From IMG/VR virus record IMGVR_UViG_3300025101_000107, positions 1 to 30,936 of that record: a DNA stretch of 30,936 nucleotides; one strand, given 5' to 3'. Below the pieces are notes generated by a model. The model did not search any database and was not told the origin of the DNA. It saw only the letters and a program-made list of their open reading frames with translations. This DNA is from a virus. Shown here one piece after another: positions 22,178 to 30,936 of this stretch. The translations under genes and the position numbers were made by a program. How positions within the stretch are numbered: position 1 is the stretch's first letter; the number at the start of each line of letters is the position of its first letter.

Positions 22178-24127
22178 TTAATTTTGATTGTCTACCATAC
22201 TTAACTGTTTATTTAATACATCTAAATATTCTTCAAATAAAGGTAGTCTTTCTTGTTTATCTAATTTATAAAAATCACTAGATTTTATATCTTTAGTGTC
22301 CTTCATCCACTTTCTAAATTCCGTTGAGTTTACGCTACCCATTCTACCAGCATTAATATTTTCTATAGCTCTATTAACTTGTTTAATTCGTCTATTAAGA
22401 ATTTGTTCAGGCTGCATTCCTAATAAAGATTTAACACCTTGTCTCATTTCTTTTCTAGCTTTATCATCTGTTCTTTCAAGTAACGCATTCATTTCCTCTT
22501 CATTTAATTCCGAAAATTGTTTTCGTTCTGTAGTCTGTTTTTCTTCTGGAACTTCTGAGTTATCTGGTAAATTTTTATTAGTTAAAATTTGTCTAATTTG
22601 TTCTTCATGTTCAGGATATAAATTAATATATGCATTAATTTCTCTTTCTTTTTCTACAGAAGATAAAGATGACCACTTTGTATCCATACCATCTTGAGCA
22701 TATAAATTCATTTTATTAGCATCAAACGCAGGAATACCATCATCTGAAACTTCAGGTGTTTTATCTTCTCCTTGAGTTTGATGAGTTGCTACCGCATCTG
22801 AAAGCTGTACTTTATTTTCAATTAAATTATTACCGTTTGTACTAGGTAATACTAAAAGAATATCTTCACCGTTCCATGTAATTTGCTCTGGTCCATCAAA
22901 AAATCCTTCACCTTTTCTTACATCTTTTAATCTTTGAAAACGACCTTCATTAGCCCATTGATTAAAAATAGAATGAATTGATTGAGCACCTATCAAAGCA
23001 TTAGAACCATTTTTTATTAACATTTCATTTTGTCTAAGTTGATGTACCGCTAATGCATCATATAACATTTCTGTGCTTAAAACTGAAACTTGTCCGTTTG
23101 CATCTAACACTTTAATATTTTGAAAATTACCTTCCTTAATATTAACAGTTTCCTTAACAGGATTACCATCTTCACCTATTTTATCTTTTCTAACAATAGG
23201 AATTTCTAAAGGTATATCAAAGAAAGCTTTATTAACTCTACCAGTATAACGACCAGATGAATTTCTTTCTTCTAAAATATCTTTATTTACTTTCTTTTGT
23301 TGACGTATTGTTTCTGCATCGTAAGGTTTTTGCGACATATTAATACTATCAAATTCTAAATCTCCAGCATCTCCACCTATTGAGCCAGAATAAAAGTCTT
23401 CTAAACGTCTAGTTGCTGCTTGTACAGAAAGTTGTTGATTATCATAATCTTCCACAGCTAATTCAATAGCTCTATCCATTCTTATTTTTTCAGCGTTATT
23501 ACCAGTATAGTTTCCATCTTTATCAAATTTAAATAAATTATTCCACTCTTCTCTAATAACTCCTCTTTTTGTAGGGTCATTCTTAGCTAATTCATCTTTT
23601 GCTAAAAAAGCTCTCCTACCAGCTTCGGTATAACCTTGCACCGTTCTAAATTTAACTCTTGGGTCTTGTCTTAAAATTTCAATTTCTTGTTTGCCTCTAT
23701 CTCTTTGTGAATTAAATTCATCTTGTAATGAATCTCTTACATCTTTAGGTAACTGCATTCTATTTTCCCAAGTAATGCCTCTTGCTATAGCATCATCTGA
23801 GTATGTCATGTTTTGTGATGCATATTTATTTAAATAAGCAGATTCACCCATTCTATTATATTCATCTACTCTAGCTCTTTCATCTGCAAAATCTGCCCAT
23901 TCACTTGAGTCCTTACTAAAAATTATATCAGATTCTGTTTTTAATCTATCTCTTGCATCTAATCTTTCTTCTTGTTGAAAGGCAGTTAAGTTACTTAAAA
24001 AGTCTTTTAAAAATCCAGCACCAAAAGCGATAGCCATATTTTTTTTGTAGTCATCATCTTTTTTAGCCAATAGAGCACCAGCAACCTGTCCAAACGGGCT
24101 GTTCGTCATATAATCTTTCATTGCCAT
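22178..24127 (-). CDS. Probable internal virion protein (649 aa)
   Basis: A mostly helical, charged protein with no recognised catalytic motif. The N-terminus (MAMKDYMTNSPFGQVAGALL, then NMAIAFGAGFLKDFLSNLTAF) has a moderately hydrophobic stretch; the rest is rich in Arg, Asp and Gln (QQEERLDARDRLKTESD, REEWNNLFKFDKDGNYTG). By position between a structural protein and the ejection-type protein it resembles T7 gp15. The start codon overlaps the preceding stop (TAATG), a join also used by its neighbours, so this block is one translationally coupled unit. Confidence 0.6.
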   Translation of the reverse strand: MAMKDYMTNSPFGQVAGALLAKKDDDYKKNMAIAFGAGFLKDFLSNLTAFQQEERLDARDRLKTESDIIFSKDSSEWADFADERARVDEYNRMGESAYLNKYASQNMTYSDDAIARGITWENRMQLPKDVRDSLQDEFNSQRDRGKQEIEILRQDPRVKFRTVQGYTEAGRRAFLAKDELAKNDPTKRGVIREEWNNLFKFDKDGNYTGNNAEKIRMDRAIELAVEDYDNQQLSVQAATRRLEDFYSGSIGGDAGDLEFDSINMSQKPYDAETIRQQKKVNKDILEERNSSGRYTGRVNKAFFDIPLEIPIVRKDKIGEDGNPVKETVNIKEGNFQNIKVLDANGQVSVLSTEMLYDALAVHQLRQNEMLIKNGSNALIGAQSIHSIFNQWANEGRFQRLKDVRKGEGFFDGPEQITWNGEDILLVLPSTNGNNLIENKVQLSDAVATHQTQGEDKTPEVSDDGIPAFDANKMNLYAQDGMDTKWSSLSSVEKEREINAYINLYPEHEEQIRQILTNKNLPDNSEVPEEKQTTERKQFSELNEEEMNALLERTDDKARKEMRQGVKSLLGMQPEQILNRRIKQVNRAIENINAGRMGSVNSTEFRKWMKDTKDIKSSDFYKLDKQERLPLFEEYLDVLNKQLSMVDNQN

Positions 24128-24873
24128 TATGCTTCTCCTCTACTTAATATACTTCTTATTTGTTGTATTTCTGGACCTTTTTCTTTAACTTTGTCTAATA
24201 TATCTGAAGGTACTGTACCATTATTAATGTTTTGAGGAGATATATTTTTTTCTATAGCTCCTTGTTTAACATCAGTAAAAGCATTTCTAAATTGATTTAA
24301 TTTTTCTTCGTTCTCTTCTAAATCATCTTCATCATCAAACTCATCTAAATCATTACCTTCAATATTATATTTAATATTTGCTTCTTCACCAATAGCCATC
24401 ATAATATACATAACGGGTTCTACTAATAGTAGCATGACATCAGGATTTATATCTCCTGTTGAAAACTTAGAATATAAAACTGCAATAGATAAATCTGCAA
24501 CTGCTGCACCATTTGCTAGTGCTGATACAATATTTTGAACAGCTTCAGGTTGTAATAGTTCAGTAACAATTACATTCAAAGCTTCTCTAGGGTTTGCAAA
24601 CTTTGCAGGTTTTTCCCATGGGTAAGCTTGGTCAGGGTCATTCATTAAAGACTGTCCCGGAATCGGTGCTCCTTCATTAGAAAGATTAACAAGTTCATCC
24701 ATTCCTTCTTGACTAAACTTTGCTTCACCTCTTAATTTTTGCCCTATATCAGGAGCAAGTTCATCAATACTATATCCTGCATCTAAAGCATCTAAAACAA
24801 TATCTCTTGAAGCTTCACTTACACTATTAGAAATAATAGGTTTAGCACCTCTTCGTTTTTGTACTTCTGCCAT
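24127..24873 (-). CDS. Phage virion-associated protein (248 aa)
   Basis: The segment PIPGQSLMNDPDQAYPWEKP followed by EALNVIVTELLQPEAVQNIV is a pattern I recall from a protein widespread in marine tailed phages, usually annotated only as structural or hypothetical. It has a moderately hydrophobic central helix (VMLLLVEPVMYIMMAIGEE) and a very acidic stretch (NDLDEFDDEDDLEENEEK). Both ends use TAATG joins with neighbours. Function unknown; virion location is inferred from context. Confidence 0.6.
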   Translation of the reverse strand: MAEVQKRRGAKPIISNSVSEASRDIVLDALDAGYSIDELAPDIGQKLRGEAKFSQEGMDELVNLSNEGAPIPGQSLMNDPDQAYPWEKPAKFANPREALNVIVTELLQPEAVQNIVSALANGAAVADLSIAVLYSKFSTGDINPDVMLLLVEPVMYIMMAIGEEANIKYNIEGNDLDEFDDEDDLEENEEKLNQFRNAFTDVKQGAIEKNISPQNINNGTVPSDILDKVKEKGPEIQQIRSILSRGEA

Positions 24874-25739
24874 TATGCTGGTACTCCTACAGTATCTTGT
24901 CTATATAAATCTGAATTAATTTGATAAGCTGGGTCAGCAGTTCCATAAGTTAATTGACCATAAATATCATCTAAATTAATATTATTGTTTTCTGCAAACA
25001 CTTGTAGCTTGTCTTGATATTCTTTACTTTCGTTAGCTAGTCCAGCCATTTGACCTGATGGGTCTCCTTCCATTAGTTTTGCTTGAGCAGCACCGCTAAC
25101 AACACCGCCAACTACACCAGCACCCGTTCTAACTGCAAGGTCTCCCCATTTATTACCAAAGAAATATTTTTCAGTTGCAGCTTCTCCAGCAACTTCTGTT
25201 ACAGGAGCTGTTACACCACCTACTGCAGCACCACTAAACGGAGCTGAAGCAGCTTGTCCTGTTCCTGCAACAATTTCTCCACCTTGAGAAACTAAAGGAT
25301 TACCATAAGCAGATACTTGTCCCGGACCAGCTTGAAATGCAGGTTGACCAGTTAATAAGTTAGCACCTACTCTAGCAGTACTTCCTAATGCACCACCAAT
25401 AGCACCAAAAGGTTTTGAAACAGTTTTAATTGCAACGTTTCCTATTTTAGCTAATGTACCAGTTCCACCAAATACAGTACCACCTAACATCTTACCACTT
25501 GCATTCATCATAAATGCTCCTAGTTTACTTGTGGCAAGTGCCCCTGTTCCACCAAACGCTGTAAGAGCTGCACCTCCCGTCACCACGACTGCAGCAGCTA
25601 TAGCTAGGGCTTTTAATATTTTACTTGAGCCTATTTTCTTAACAACTTTTTTAACACCTTTAACAACTTTCTTAACGACTTTCTTTACGCCCTTAACAAC
25701 TTTCTTAAAAGCTTTTTTAATTTTACTAAATAATCCCAT
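24873..25739 (-). CDS. Lys-rich amphipathic, Gly/Ala-rich virion-associated protein (288 aa)
   Basis: The first 37 residues are a near-periodic cationic helix built from KKVVKG and KKVVKK units (about 16 Lys), followed by a hydrophobic segment (ILKALAIAAAVVVTGGAALTAF, about 40-62) and a long Gly/Ala-rich region with repeated GG motifs. This layout looks like a membrane-active or DNA-binding head followed by a membrane-spanning part. It sits in the block of internal-virion-type genes, so a role in genome ejection is plausible. At DNA level the Lys repeat gives imperfect tandem copies around 25640-25720. No family with known function is recognised. Confidence 0.6.
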   Translation of the reverse strand: MGLFSKIKKAFKKVVKGVKKVVKKVVKGVKKVVKKIGSSKILKALAIAAAVVVTGGAALTAFGGTGALATSKLGAFMMNASGKMLGGTVFGGTGTLAKIGNVAIKTVSKPFGAIGGALGSTARVGANLLTGQPAFQAGPGQVSAYGNPLVSQGGEIVAGTGQAASAPFSGAAVGGVTAPVTEVAGEAATEKYFFGNKWGDLAVRTGAGVVGGVVSGAAQAKLMEGDPSGQMAGLANESKEYQDKLQVFAENNNINLDDIYGQLTYGTADPAYQINSDLYRQDTVGVPA

Positions 25740-25751
25740 AATGTTTCTCCG

Positions 25752-28583
25752 TTATCCGAATAGGTCTCCTGTTATTGCTCCAATTAAATCTTGTATATTT
25801 TTCAAACTACCACCATACTTCGATGGGTCTGAAGCTAGTGCAGTATTTACAATTTGTGCTATTCTATTCTTTTCGTTTTCACCTTCTCTAAAATCATAAT
25901 CAGCTTGGTCTCTCATTTCTTGCCATAAGAATGACATAGAAGTTTGTGACAAGTTAAATGCATTCTGTGCATTCTGCATATTAATAGCATTCTGTGCAGC
26001 AGTATTAGCAGCATTAGTTTTACGTCTCCACTCTACATTAGATTGTTCAACGATAGCTTCGTTCTGTGCATTCCATTGATTCCTTGCAAAGTCTTGGTTC
26101 GCATTAAACTGGTCTACCTGAGTTGCAAGTTGAGTATTAAACTTCTCAACATCTGCAGCTCTTTGAGCATCTCTTGCAGCAGCAGCATTTGTTTGCGTAT
26201 CATTAAACTGCCTCATTGCATTTGTTTGGTTTGTATTGTACTGACTCATTTGTGCAGCCATACTAGCCATAAACTGATTAGTTTGATTTTCACTAGCAGC
26301 ATTAAATTGCTTAGAAGCATTTGTTGCAGCTTGGTCAGACAACAATCTTTGTTGCTCTTGTTGAGCTTTCATCATGTTTGCTTGTTGTCTATTATTAAGA
26401 TTAGCCATATCCATTGCTAAAAAGTTCTGAGCATTTTGTACAGCTAGTCTTTCTCTTGTTCCTAAGTTTGCTAAATCCATTGAAGCCATTGCAGTTGCAT
26501 TTTGCATGATAGCTTGTTGTTCAGCATTCATGTCTGCAATCGCTACAGTCTGCATAAATTTACTATTAGCTAATTCAACTTGTTGAGCAGCATTAAACTT
26601 AGTCATATCCATGTTTGCTTTTGTAGTAGCATTCTGGATAGCTGATTGTTGGTCAACATTAAGTTGAGCCAAATTCATTTGACTAGCTATCTGTGCTTGA
26701 AGCTGATTCGTTTGCATAGTCTTATTAAGATTTGCAAGTTCTATCTTTTCTGCATTACTTAAATTTTCACTAGCAGCTAAATTACGTGAAGATAAATTAG
26801 CTAATCGCATCTGTTGTTCGTTACTTAAATTAGCAACTTCCATCTGCTGTTTAAACGCAGCATTCTTAGAAAGGAAGTCAGCAGCAATTTGCATTTCTGC
26901 CATCTTCTCTTGATTCTCTGCAGTTTGGTTTGCACCTTCAACATTAGCTTCTATCTGAAGCTCTGCCATCTCAACTTGTTGCTCATTGCCAAGATTTTGC
27001 ATACGCATCTGTTGCTCATTCTGTGATTGAATAACAGCAGCTTGTTGTTGATTCTGTAGGTTCTGTGTTCTTGTTTGTTGTTGTTGGTCAGCAGTAGTCA
27101 TTACAGCTTGTTGGTCAAACTGACTCTGCATAACTTTCATTTGCTGTGCCATTTGAGCTGTTTGGCTTTCAGCACTTTGACGATTAGCTAAGTTAGCCAT
27201 TCGTAATTGTTGCTCTTGTTGAGCTTCTTGTAAGTTAGCTTGTTGCTCGTTACTTAAATTTTGAGCTGCTCTTGTTTGTAAAGCTTGTGCATTACTTTGA
27301 GCCATAGGTAAAGCACTTTGAATAATAGCATTAAATAAAGCATCTCTTCCTACACTAGAAACATCTAAACCTCTTTGAGCCATTCTTTGATTAACAGCAT
27401 CAACAGCAGGTTTTGCCCATAGTGGTACTTCACCATCTTCCATACCACCTAAAAGTGTATCCATTTGTGAAGATACTAAAGCTTCTGTAGGTAAAGCAGC
27501 AACTGCAGCTTGTACTTCTACTGGCTCGTTATCTATTTGAGCTTCTACTGTTGCAGGGTCTTGAACAATAGCAGCAGATATTTCTGGAGGTAAATTACCA
27601 GTAGCTGCAATCATATCAGCAGCAGCACCTTGAGCAGCAGTACCTTTTACAGCTCTTTGTTTTGCAGCTTCATATCCAACAGTATCATTAATAGCAGCAG
27701 CGACTGCATCTGGAGCAGGTTCTCCAAGAAGAGTTTCACGTTCTTGTCTTTCAGCATCAGGAGTTTGATTAACTGTAGTATCTTCTCCCTCAACTTCATC
27801 AACTAAATATGTACCTGTAAGAATATCATCTACAGTTTTAGCTTTAGCTGCTTCAGCTTTAACTTCATCAACACTAGCAAATTTAACTGGTGCTGTAATT
27901 GTTCCTTGTATGTCTCCTATTGGACCTCTCGTAACTGTACCTTGTGCAGCATCAACTGCTACATCTTTATCAGCTACTGTCGCTGCATCATAACCTGCAG
28001 CTTTTAAATCTTGACCGATTGTTTCATCAGCTTGTGCAGCTTGTGAAGTGGCTACTGCTTCTTTAGGTTGGTTTTTAGCTTGAAATGTTTGTGCCTTTGT
28101 AGGCTCTGCCATAGTAGTTGTCTTCTGCTTAATATTCTCATCAATCTTTTGAGCATCAGGTATTTTAGCAGCATCAGGCACTATCCCTTGCATTCCTTCT
28201 TCAACTCTAGTTCTAGTGGCTTGTTTCTGCTCTACCGTTTCTCCAGCAGCTTGAGCTTCTGCAGCTTCTTGAGCAGCTTTTTCTGCAGCTAATCTTGCAG
28301 CTTCCTCTAATGCAGCTTGTCTAGCCGCTTCCTCTGCAGCTAACCTAGCAGCTCTTTCTTCTGCAGTTTCTCCAGTATAGGTATTATTATTTCCTGCACC
28401 TCTTCCTCTACCTCTACCTCTATCTTCATAGTAATCTTCACCATAGTCCTGAAAACCTGCAGTTATTCCTCCGACATCAAAACCGACACGACCACCCTTA
28501 CGATAATCTTGTCTTTCGCTAATAGCTCTTACTCTCTTACCAGAAGAGTATTTGTTTCGTTTTGTTTTTTGTTTTTTAGCCAT
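25752..28583 (-). CDS. Large virion-type protein with 41 hendecad repeats (943 aa)
   Basis: The basic N-terminus has DYRKGGRVGFDVGGI, a KGGRVG motif I recall from marine phage structural proteins, then an Arg-Gly tract (DRGRGRGRGAG) and an Ala/Glu coiled coil (ERAARLAAEEAARQAALEEA). A low-complexity Ala/Thr/Val-rich linker follows to about 430. Residues 435-885 are 41 unbroken 11-residue repeats of type EQQ-h-x-h-A-N-L-x-N. The last 58 residues are a compact domain (ALASDPSKYGGSLKNIQDLI). Such hendecads favour long right-handed or straight helical bundles, so this is probably a rod or trans-envelope fibre in the virion. ATG 28583 is the first start; the Shine-Dalgarno is weak. Confidence 0.7.
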   Translation of the reverse strand: MAKKQKTKRNKYSSGKRVRAISERQDYRKGGRVGFDVGGITAGFQDYGEDYYEDRGRGRGRGAGNNNTYTGETAEERAARLAAEEAARQAALEEAARLAAEKAAQEAAEAQAAGETVEQKQATRTRVEEGMQGIVPDAAKIPDAQKIDENIKQKTTTMAEPTKAQTFQAKNQPKEAVATSQAAQADETIGQDLKAAGYDAATVADKDVAVDAAQGTVTRGPIGDIQGTITAPVKFASVDEVKAEAAKAKTVDDILTGTYLVDEVEGEDTTVNQTPDAERQERETLLGEPAPDAVAAAINDTVGYEAAKQRAVKGTAAQGAAADMIAATGNLPPEISAAIVQDPATVEAQIDNEPVEVQAAVAALPTEALVSSQMDTLLGGMEDGEVPLWAKPAVDAVNQRMAQRGLDVSSVGRDALFNAIIQSALPMAQSNAQALQTRAAQNLSNEQQANLQEAQQEQQLRMANLANRQSAESQTAQMAQQMKVMQSQFDQQAVMTTADQQQQTRTQNLQNQQQAAVIQSQNEQQMRMQNLGNEQQVEMAELQIEANVEGANQTAENQEKMAEMQIAADFLSKNAAFKQQMEVANLSNEQQMRLANLSSRNLAASENLSNAEKIELANLNKTMQTNQLQAQIASQMNLAQLNVDQQSAIQNATTKANMDMTKFNAAQQVELANSKFMQTVAIADMNAEQQAIMQNATAMASMDLANLGTRERLAVQNAQNFLAMDMANLNNRQQANMMKAQQEQQRLLSDQAATNASKQFNAASENQTNQFMASMAAQMSQYNTNQTNAMRQFNDTQTNAAAARDAQRAADVEKFNTQLATQVDQFNANQDFARNQWNAQNEAIVEQSNVEWRRKTNAANTAAQNAINMQNAQNAFNLSQTSMSFLWQEMRDQADYDFREGENEKNRIAQIVNTALASDPSKYGGSLKNIQDLIGAITGDLFG
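25929..27281 (-). repeat. 41 tandem 33-base coding units (11-residue hendecads)
   Basis: The 943-aa protein can be cut into 41 consecutive 11-mers without insertion or deletion, for example EQQLRMANLAN, EQQMRMQNLGN, KQQMEVANLSN, EQQMRLANLSS, DQQSAIQNATT and EQQAIMQNATA. The DNA copies have diverged, so the period is clear in protein but only partial in bases. Early units are Gln-rich, later ones carry Phe/Tyr/Trp (ATQVDQFNANQ, DFARNQWNAQN). The strict phase implies selection on helix geometry. Confidence 0.85.
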
Positions 28584-28609
28584 AATTATTTTCCATTCAA
28601 GATTGTATT

Positions 28610-28852
28610 TTACTTGACTTCAAAGAGTTTGTCAAGCTTTTCGTCAAGTTTTTCTAGCCTGTCCATTAGTCTAGTCATGTCATCTTTAAGTTCTTGTTTT
28701 GTTACGTAGTCTCGTGCTATTTCTTCTCTGGTTTTGTTTAACAATATATCTAACCTTTTAGCTTCAGCAGTATTTTGTTTTATGTTATAGAGGATAGGTC
28801 CTAATACTAAAGTTATAAAGACGTTCCAAATTATGTAAGTTGATATTTCCAT
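28610..28852 (-). CDS. Small membrane-anchored coiled-coil protein (80 aa)
   Basis: An N-terminal membrane segment (IIWNVFITLVLGPILY, residues 7-22) is followed by a charged helix (NTAEAKRLDILLNKTREEIA) and RDYVTKQELKDDMTRLMDRL with a coiled coil to the end. I recall this RDYVTK(Q/A)EL pattern from small phage proteins near structural genes. Topology resembles the 116-aa protein in the lysis region. A holin or spanin role is possible, but it lies 10 kb from the lysozyme. It starts at TAATG with the fibre gene stop. Confidence 0.65.
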   Translation of the reverse strand: MEISTYIIWNVFITLVLGPILYNIKQNTAEAKRLDILLNKTREEIARDYVTKQELKDDMTRLMDRLEKLDEKLDKLFEVK

Positions 28853-30936
28853 TATACTTGATATTGTACAAAAAAGTCTATTCGTTTAGTTGATGCCTCA
28901 TTACATTTTACATTTAAATCAACAGTACTATTGTCTCCATATAAAAAGAATACATTACTAGCAGCGTTTTCAATATTTGGTCTTAAATTAACAGATTGTG
29001 TTGTAGGTAATTGGTGGTAACTTACATTTCCACCCCCTAAATAATATCCATTAATACTTGATGTAAAAGGAAGACTCAAATTTAATGTATTAGCATTTGT
29101 AGTTGTACCTATAGTAACAGAAGCCGAAGCATAAACCATTCTTCCAATTTTAGTATAATTAGCTCTGTTTGTTGTTACAGTTCCACCTTGACCATTTACT
29201 TCAGATACAGTCCATGTACCTTCTTCGTAATCGTCTAAAGTATTAGCTGCTGCTGTGTCTGAACCAAAAGCTATACCACCGTGTTGTGTAATTCTTGCTT
29301 GAACAGAATTAGCAGTTCTAAAAGCTAAACTTCTTCTTGAACCTGCATGTGAATATGATTCATGTGTGTATTCTACAGCAGCTTCTGTATCACCATTCGT
29401 ACCATCATTACCAAAAAATATAGTAGATTGAGAATCAGAACCTGAATATATTGTTAGTCCATTAGCACCTGAGCCTGAACCAATAACTAAGTTATTTCCA
29501 CCTGCGTTTCCAAAAGTTCCTGTATTATGTAGTCGCAAACTTCCAGAATTATCAAGTTTTGCTCTAAAAGCATTATTAGTATAAAAATTTATATCAGCAT
29601 CTTCTTGTTGATAAAGAAAAGCATCGCCTGTTGTATTGCCTTCAATACCAACAAAAAACTTATCTGTATTGTGGTCGTTAGCGAAAGCAAGTTGTGCACC
29701 TACACCACTACCAGAGCCATGAAAATCAGCTAAAATACTACCACCTGAGAATGATGTTTGTCCAACAGCTATAGCAGTACTAGACATTGTACTATCTAAA
29801 GTAGTAGCACCTGTCACATCAAACGTACCTGCTATGTCTATGTTGGTATCTAACTTAGCACTTGTAACAGCATCATCTACAATTTTAGCTGTAGTAATTG
29901 TATTGTCTACAGGAACATTAATATCAGTTTGAGTAAATGTCATAACCTCAACAGCCACACCAGTTGGAGGAGCTGTAGAGAATGTCAGAGTTGTACCTGA
30001 GATACTGTATGTTGATTTGTTCTGATATACACCATCAAAGAATACTTGTGTATTGTTTTCATTTACAGGAGCTATACTTAGAGTTAGAGTAGTATCACTA
30101 CCATCCCCTGTCATTGTATCTATGTTTAAGTTTGAACCAGAGACACCTGCAGCAACTATATAAACTACAATTTTTCTTCCGTTTGCAGGAGCAGCACTAA
30201 ATGTTAATGTTGTAGTACCACTTGAAGTAGCTATAGAGTATGCACCTTGTTCTTGGAATACACCATCTATAAATACTATTAAATTATCTTCTGATTCTGT
30301 TGATTGGCTAAGAGCATACGCTGTAGTAGAGCCATTACCTGTAAAGACATCGTGTGTAAATGTATTAGTACCACCACCGCCACCAATAGCACCCCATGCA
30401 TCTGTATAACCTTCAAATTGTGCTAATGAAGTGTTATATCTAAAGTAACCTGCAGCAGGGCTTCCGGGTCTTTGAGCTGTAGTACCTACTGGTACATGAA
30501 TAGAATCTGTATTAGAACCTAAATCAAGTGAAACATCTGGAGATGCATTACCTATACCTACTCTATTTGTAGAAGAATCAACTACTAAAGTATTTGAATC
30601 CCAGTTAAAGTCTCCTGTTCCACCTGTTAAAGCTGTTAGAGTTCCAAGGCTTGTAATGTTAGGTTGAGCTGCTGTAGCTAATGTACCTGTTAAATTATTA
30701 ACAATTAAGTTTGCAGCAGCATATCCTGTTGCACCAGTATTTACTGTAACAGCAGGTTCTGTTTGTGTATCTGCAAATAATCTAAATGTATTATCAGTAG
30801 AAGCATCATAGAACAAACCAGCATATTTAGTTGTGCTAGACTCTACATACTTACCAAAGAATCCAAAGTCTGTACTATTAGCTGAGTTAGCATTTGTAAG
30901 ACCTGTAAAGTTATCATCCGATACTATTGCACCTGT
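28852..30936 (-). CDS. Tail-fibre-like structural protein, N-terminus beyond the window
   Basis: The frame stays open to the right edge, so at least 694 residues are coded and the true start is outside. An internal TTG at 30816 is not the start. The sequence is rich in Thr, Gly, Asn and Ser. Two tandem beta domains (FTGNGSTTAYALS ... VFIDGVFQEQGAYSI and MTGDGSDTTLTLS ... VFFDGVYQNKSTYSI) resemble repeats in marine phage fibres. A linker with ITTAKIVDDAVTSAKLD and the end DDYEEGTWTVSEVNG ... ANYTKIGRMVYASASV match the C-terminal region found in many phage fibre proteins. It probably takes part in host recognition. Confidence 0.8.
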   Translation of the reverse strand, partial: TGAIVSDDNFTGLTNANSANSTDFGFFGKYVESSTTKYAGLFYDASTDNTFRLFADTQTEPAVTVNTGATGYAAANLIVNNLTGTLATAAQPNITSLGTLTALTGGTGDFNWDSNTLVVDSSTNRVGIGNASPDVSLDLGSNTDSIHVPVGTTAQRPGSPAAGYFRYNTSLAQFEGYTDAWGAIGGGGGTNTFTHDVFTGNGSTTAYALSQSTESEDNLIVFIDGVFQEQGAYSIATSSGTTTLTFSAAPANGRKIVVYIVAAGVSGSNLNIDTMTGDGSDTTLTLSIAPVNENNTQVFFDGVYQNKSTYSISGTTLTFSTAPPTGVAVEVMTFTQTDINVPVDNTITTAKIVDDAVTSAKLDTNIDIAGTFDVTGATTLDSTMSSTAIAVGQTSFSGGSILADFHGSGSGVGAQLAFANDHNTDKFFVGIEGNTTGDAFLYQQEDADINFYTNNAFRAKLDNSGSLRLHNTGTFGNAGGNNLVIGSGSGANGLTIYSGSDSQSTIFFGNDGTNGDTEAAVEYTHESYSHAGSRRSLAFRTANSVQARITQHGGIAFGSDTAAANTLDDYEEGTWTVSEVNGQGGTVTTNRANYTKIGRMVYASASVTIGTTTNANTLNLSLPFTSSINGYYLGGGNVSYHQLPTTQSVNLRPNIENAASNVFFLYGDNSTVDLNVKCNEASTKRIDFFVQYQV

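Noticed and set aside
25929-27281. Regular about 33-base repetition suggesting a CRISPR array
   Set aside because: It is in-frame coding sequence for 11-residue repeats; units are diverged and contiguous, with no identical repeats or unrelated spacers.
30816-30816. TTG at 30816 as start of the fibre gene
   Set aside because: The frame stays open for 40 more codons to the window end with matching composition.

Overview
The window is part of a tailed phage genome from the marine phage sequence pool. It is AT-rich, gene-dense and has no host housekeeping genes. The host must be Gram-negative, because the phage encodes an outer-membrane lipoprotein pore (CsgG) and periplasmic proteins; the species cannot be read from the sequence. 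T7-type replication genes and a block of internal-virion-like proteins suggest a podovirus-like phage. No terminase, portal, capsid or phage RNA polymerase lies in the window, so morphology is inference. Both ends cut through genes.

Left arm (1-11756, all + strand): about ten small phage proteins, then a T7-like replication and nucleotide module. This holds a gp2.5-like ssDNA-binding protein with an acidic tail ending in Phe, a primase-helicase, a family A DNA polymerase, three PD-(D/E)XK-type nucleases (one like T7 endonuclease I), a DUF3310 protein, and class I ribonucleotide reductase NrdA/NrdB. Host-type sigma70 promoters recur through this arm, one of them a perfect TTGACA-17-TATAAT inside a gene.

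Convergence point (11757-11877): the two arms meet at a short non-coding stretch with nested and mutually exclusive inverted repeats.

Right arm (11878-30936, all - strand, read right to left): a fibre-like protein cut by the window end, a small membrane/coiled-coil protein, a 943-aa protein with 41 consecutive 11-residue repeats, a Lys-rich protein, two further virion-type proteins, a 1268-aa ejection-type protein, then lysis genes (T4-type lysozyme, holin-like protein). Directly behind the lysis genes, in tightly overlapping order, come csgF, csgG, a curlin-repeat secreted protein, a FecR-domain periplasmic protein and a CHASE2-class III adenylate cyclase. Last is hsp20, with its own perfect sigma70 promoter and a 5' leader that folds like a ROSE RNA thermometer.

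The most striking content is the phage-borne curli-type export and signalling cluster. CsgG/CsgF would form the outer-membrane pore, the curlin-like protein is the likely cargo, and FecR plus the CHASE2 cyclase look like a periplasm-to-cAMP signalling pair. Other unusual signals are the thermometer-like leader, a strongly over-represented palindrome GTTTAAAC (15 copies, 14 of them in the first 13 kb), and the long hendecad repeat protein.
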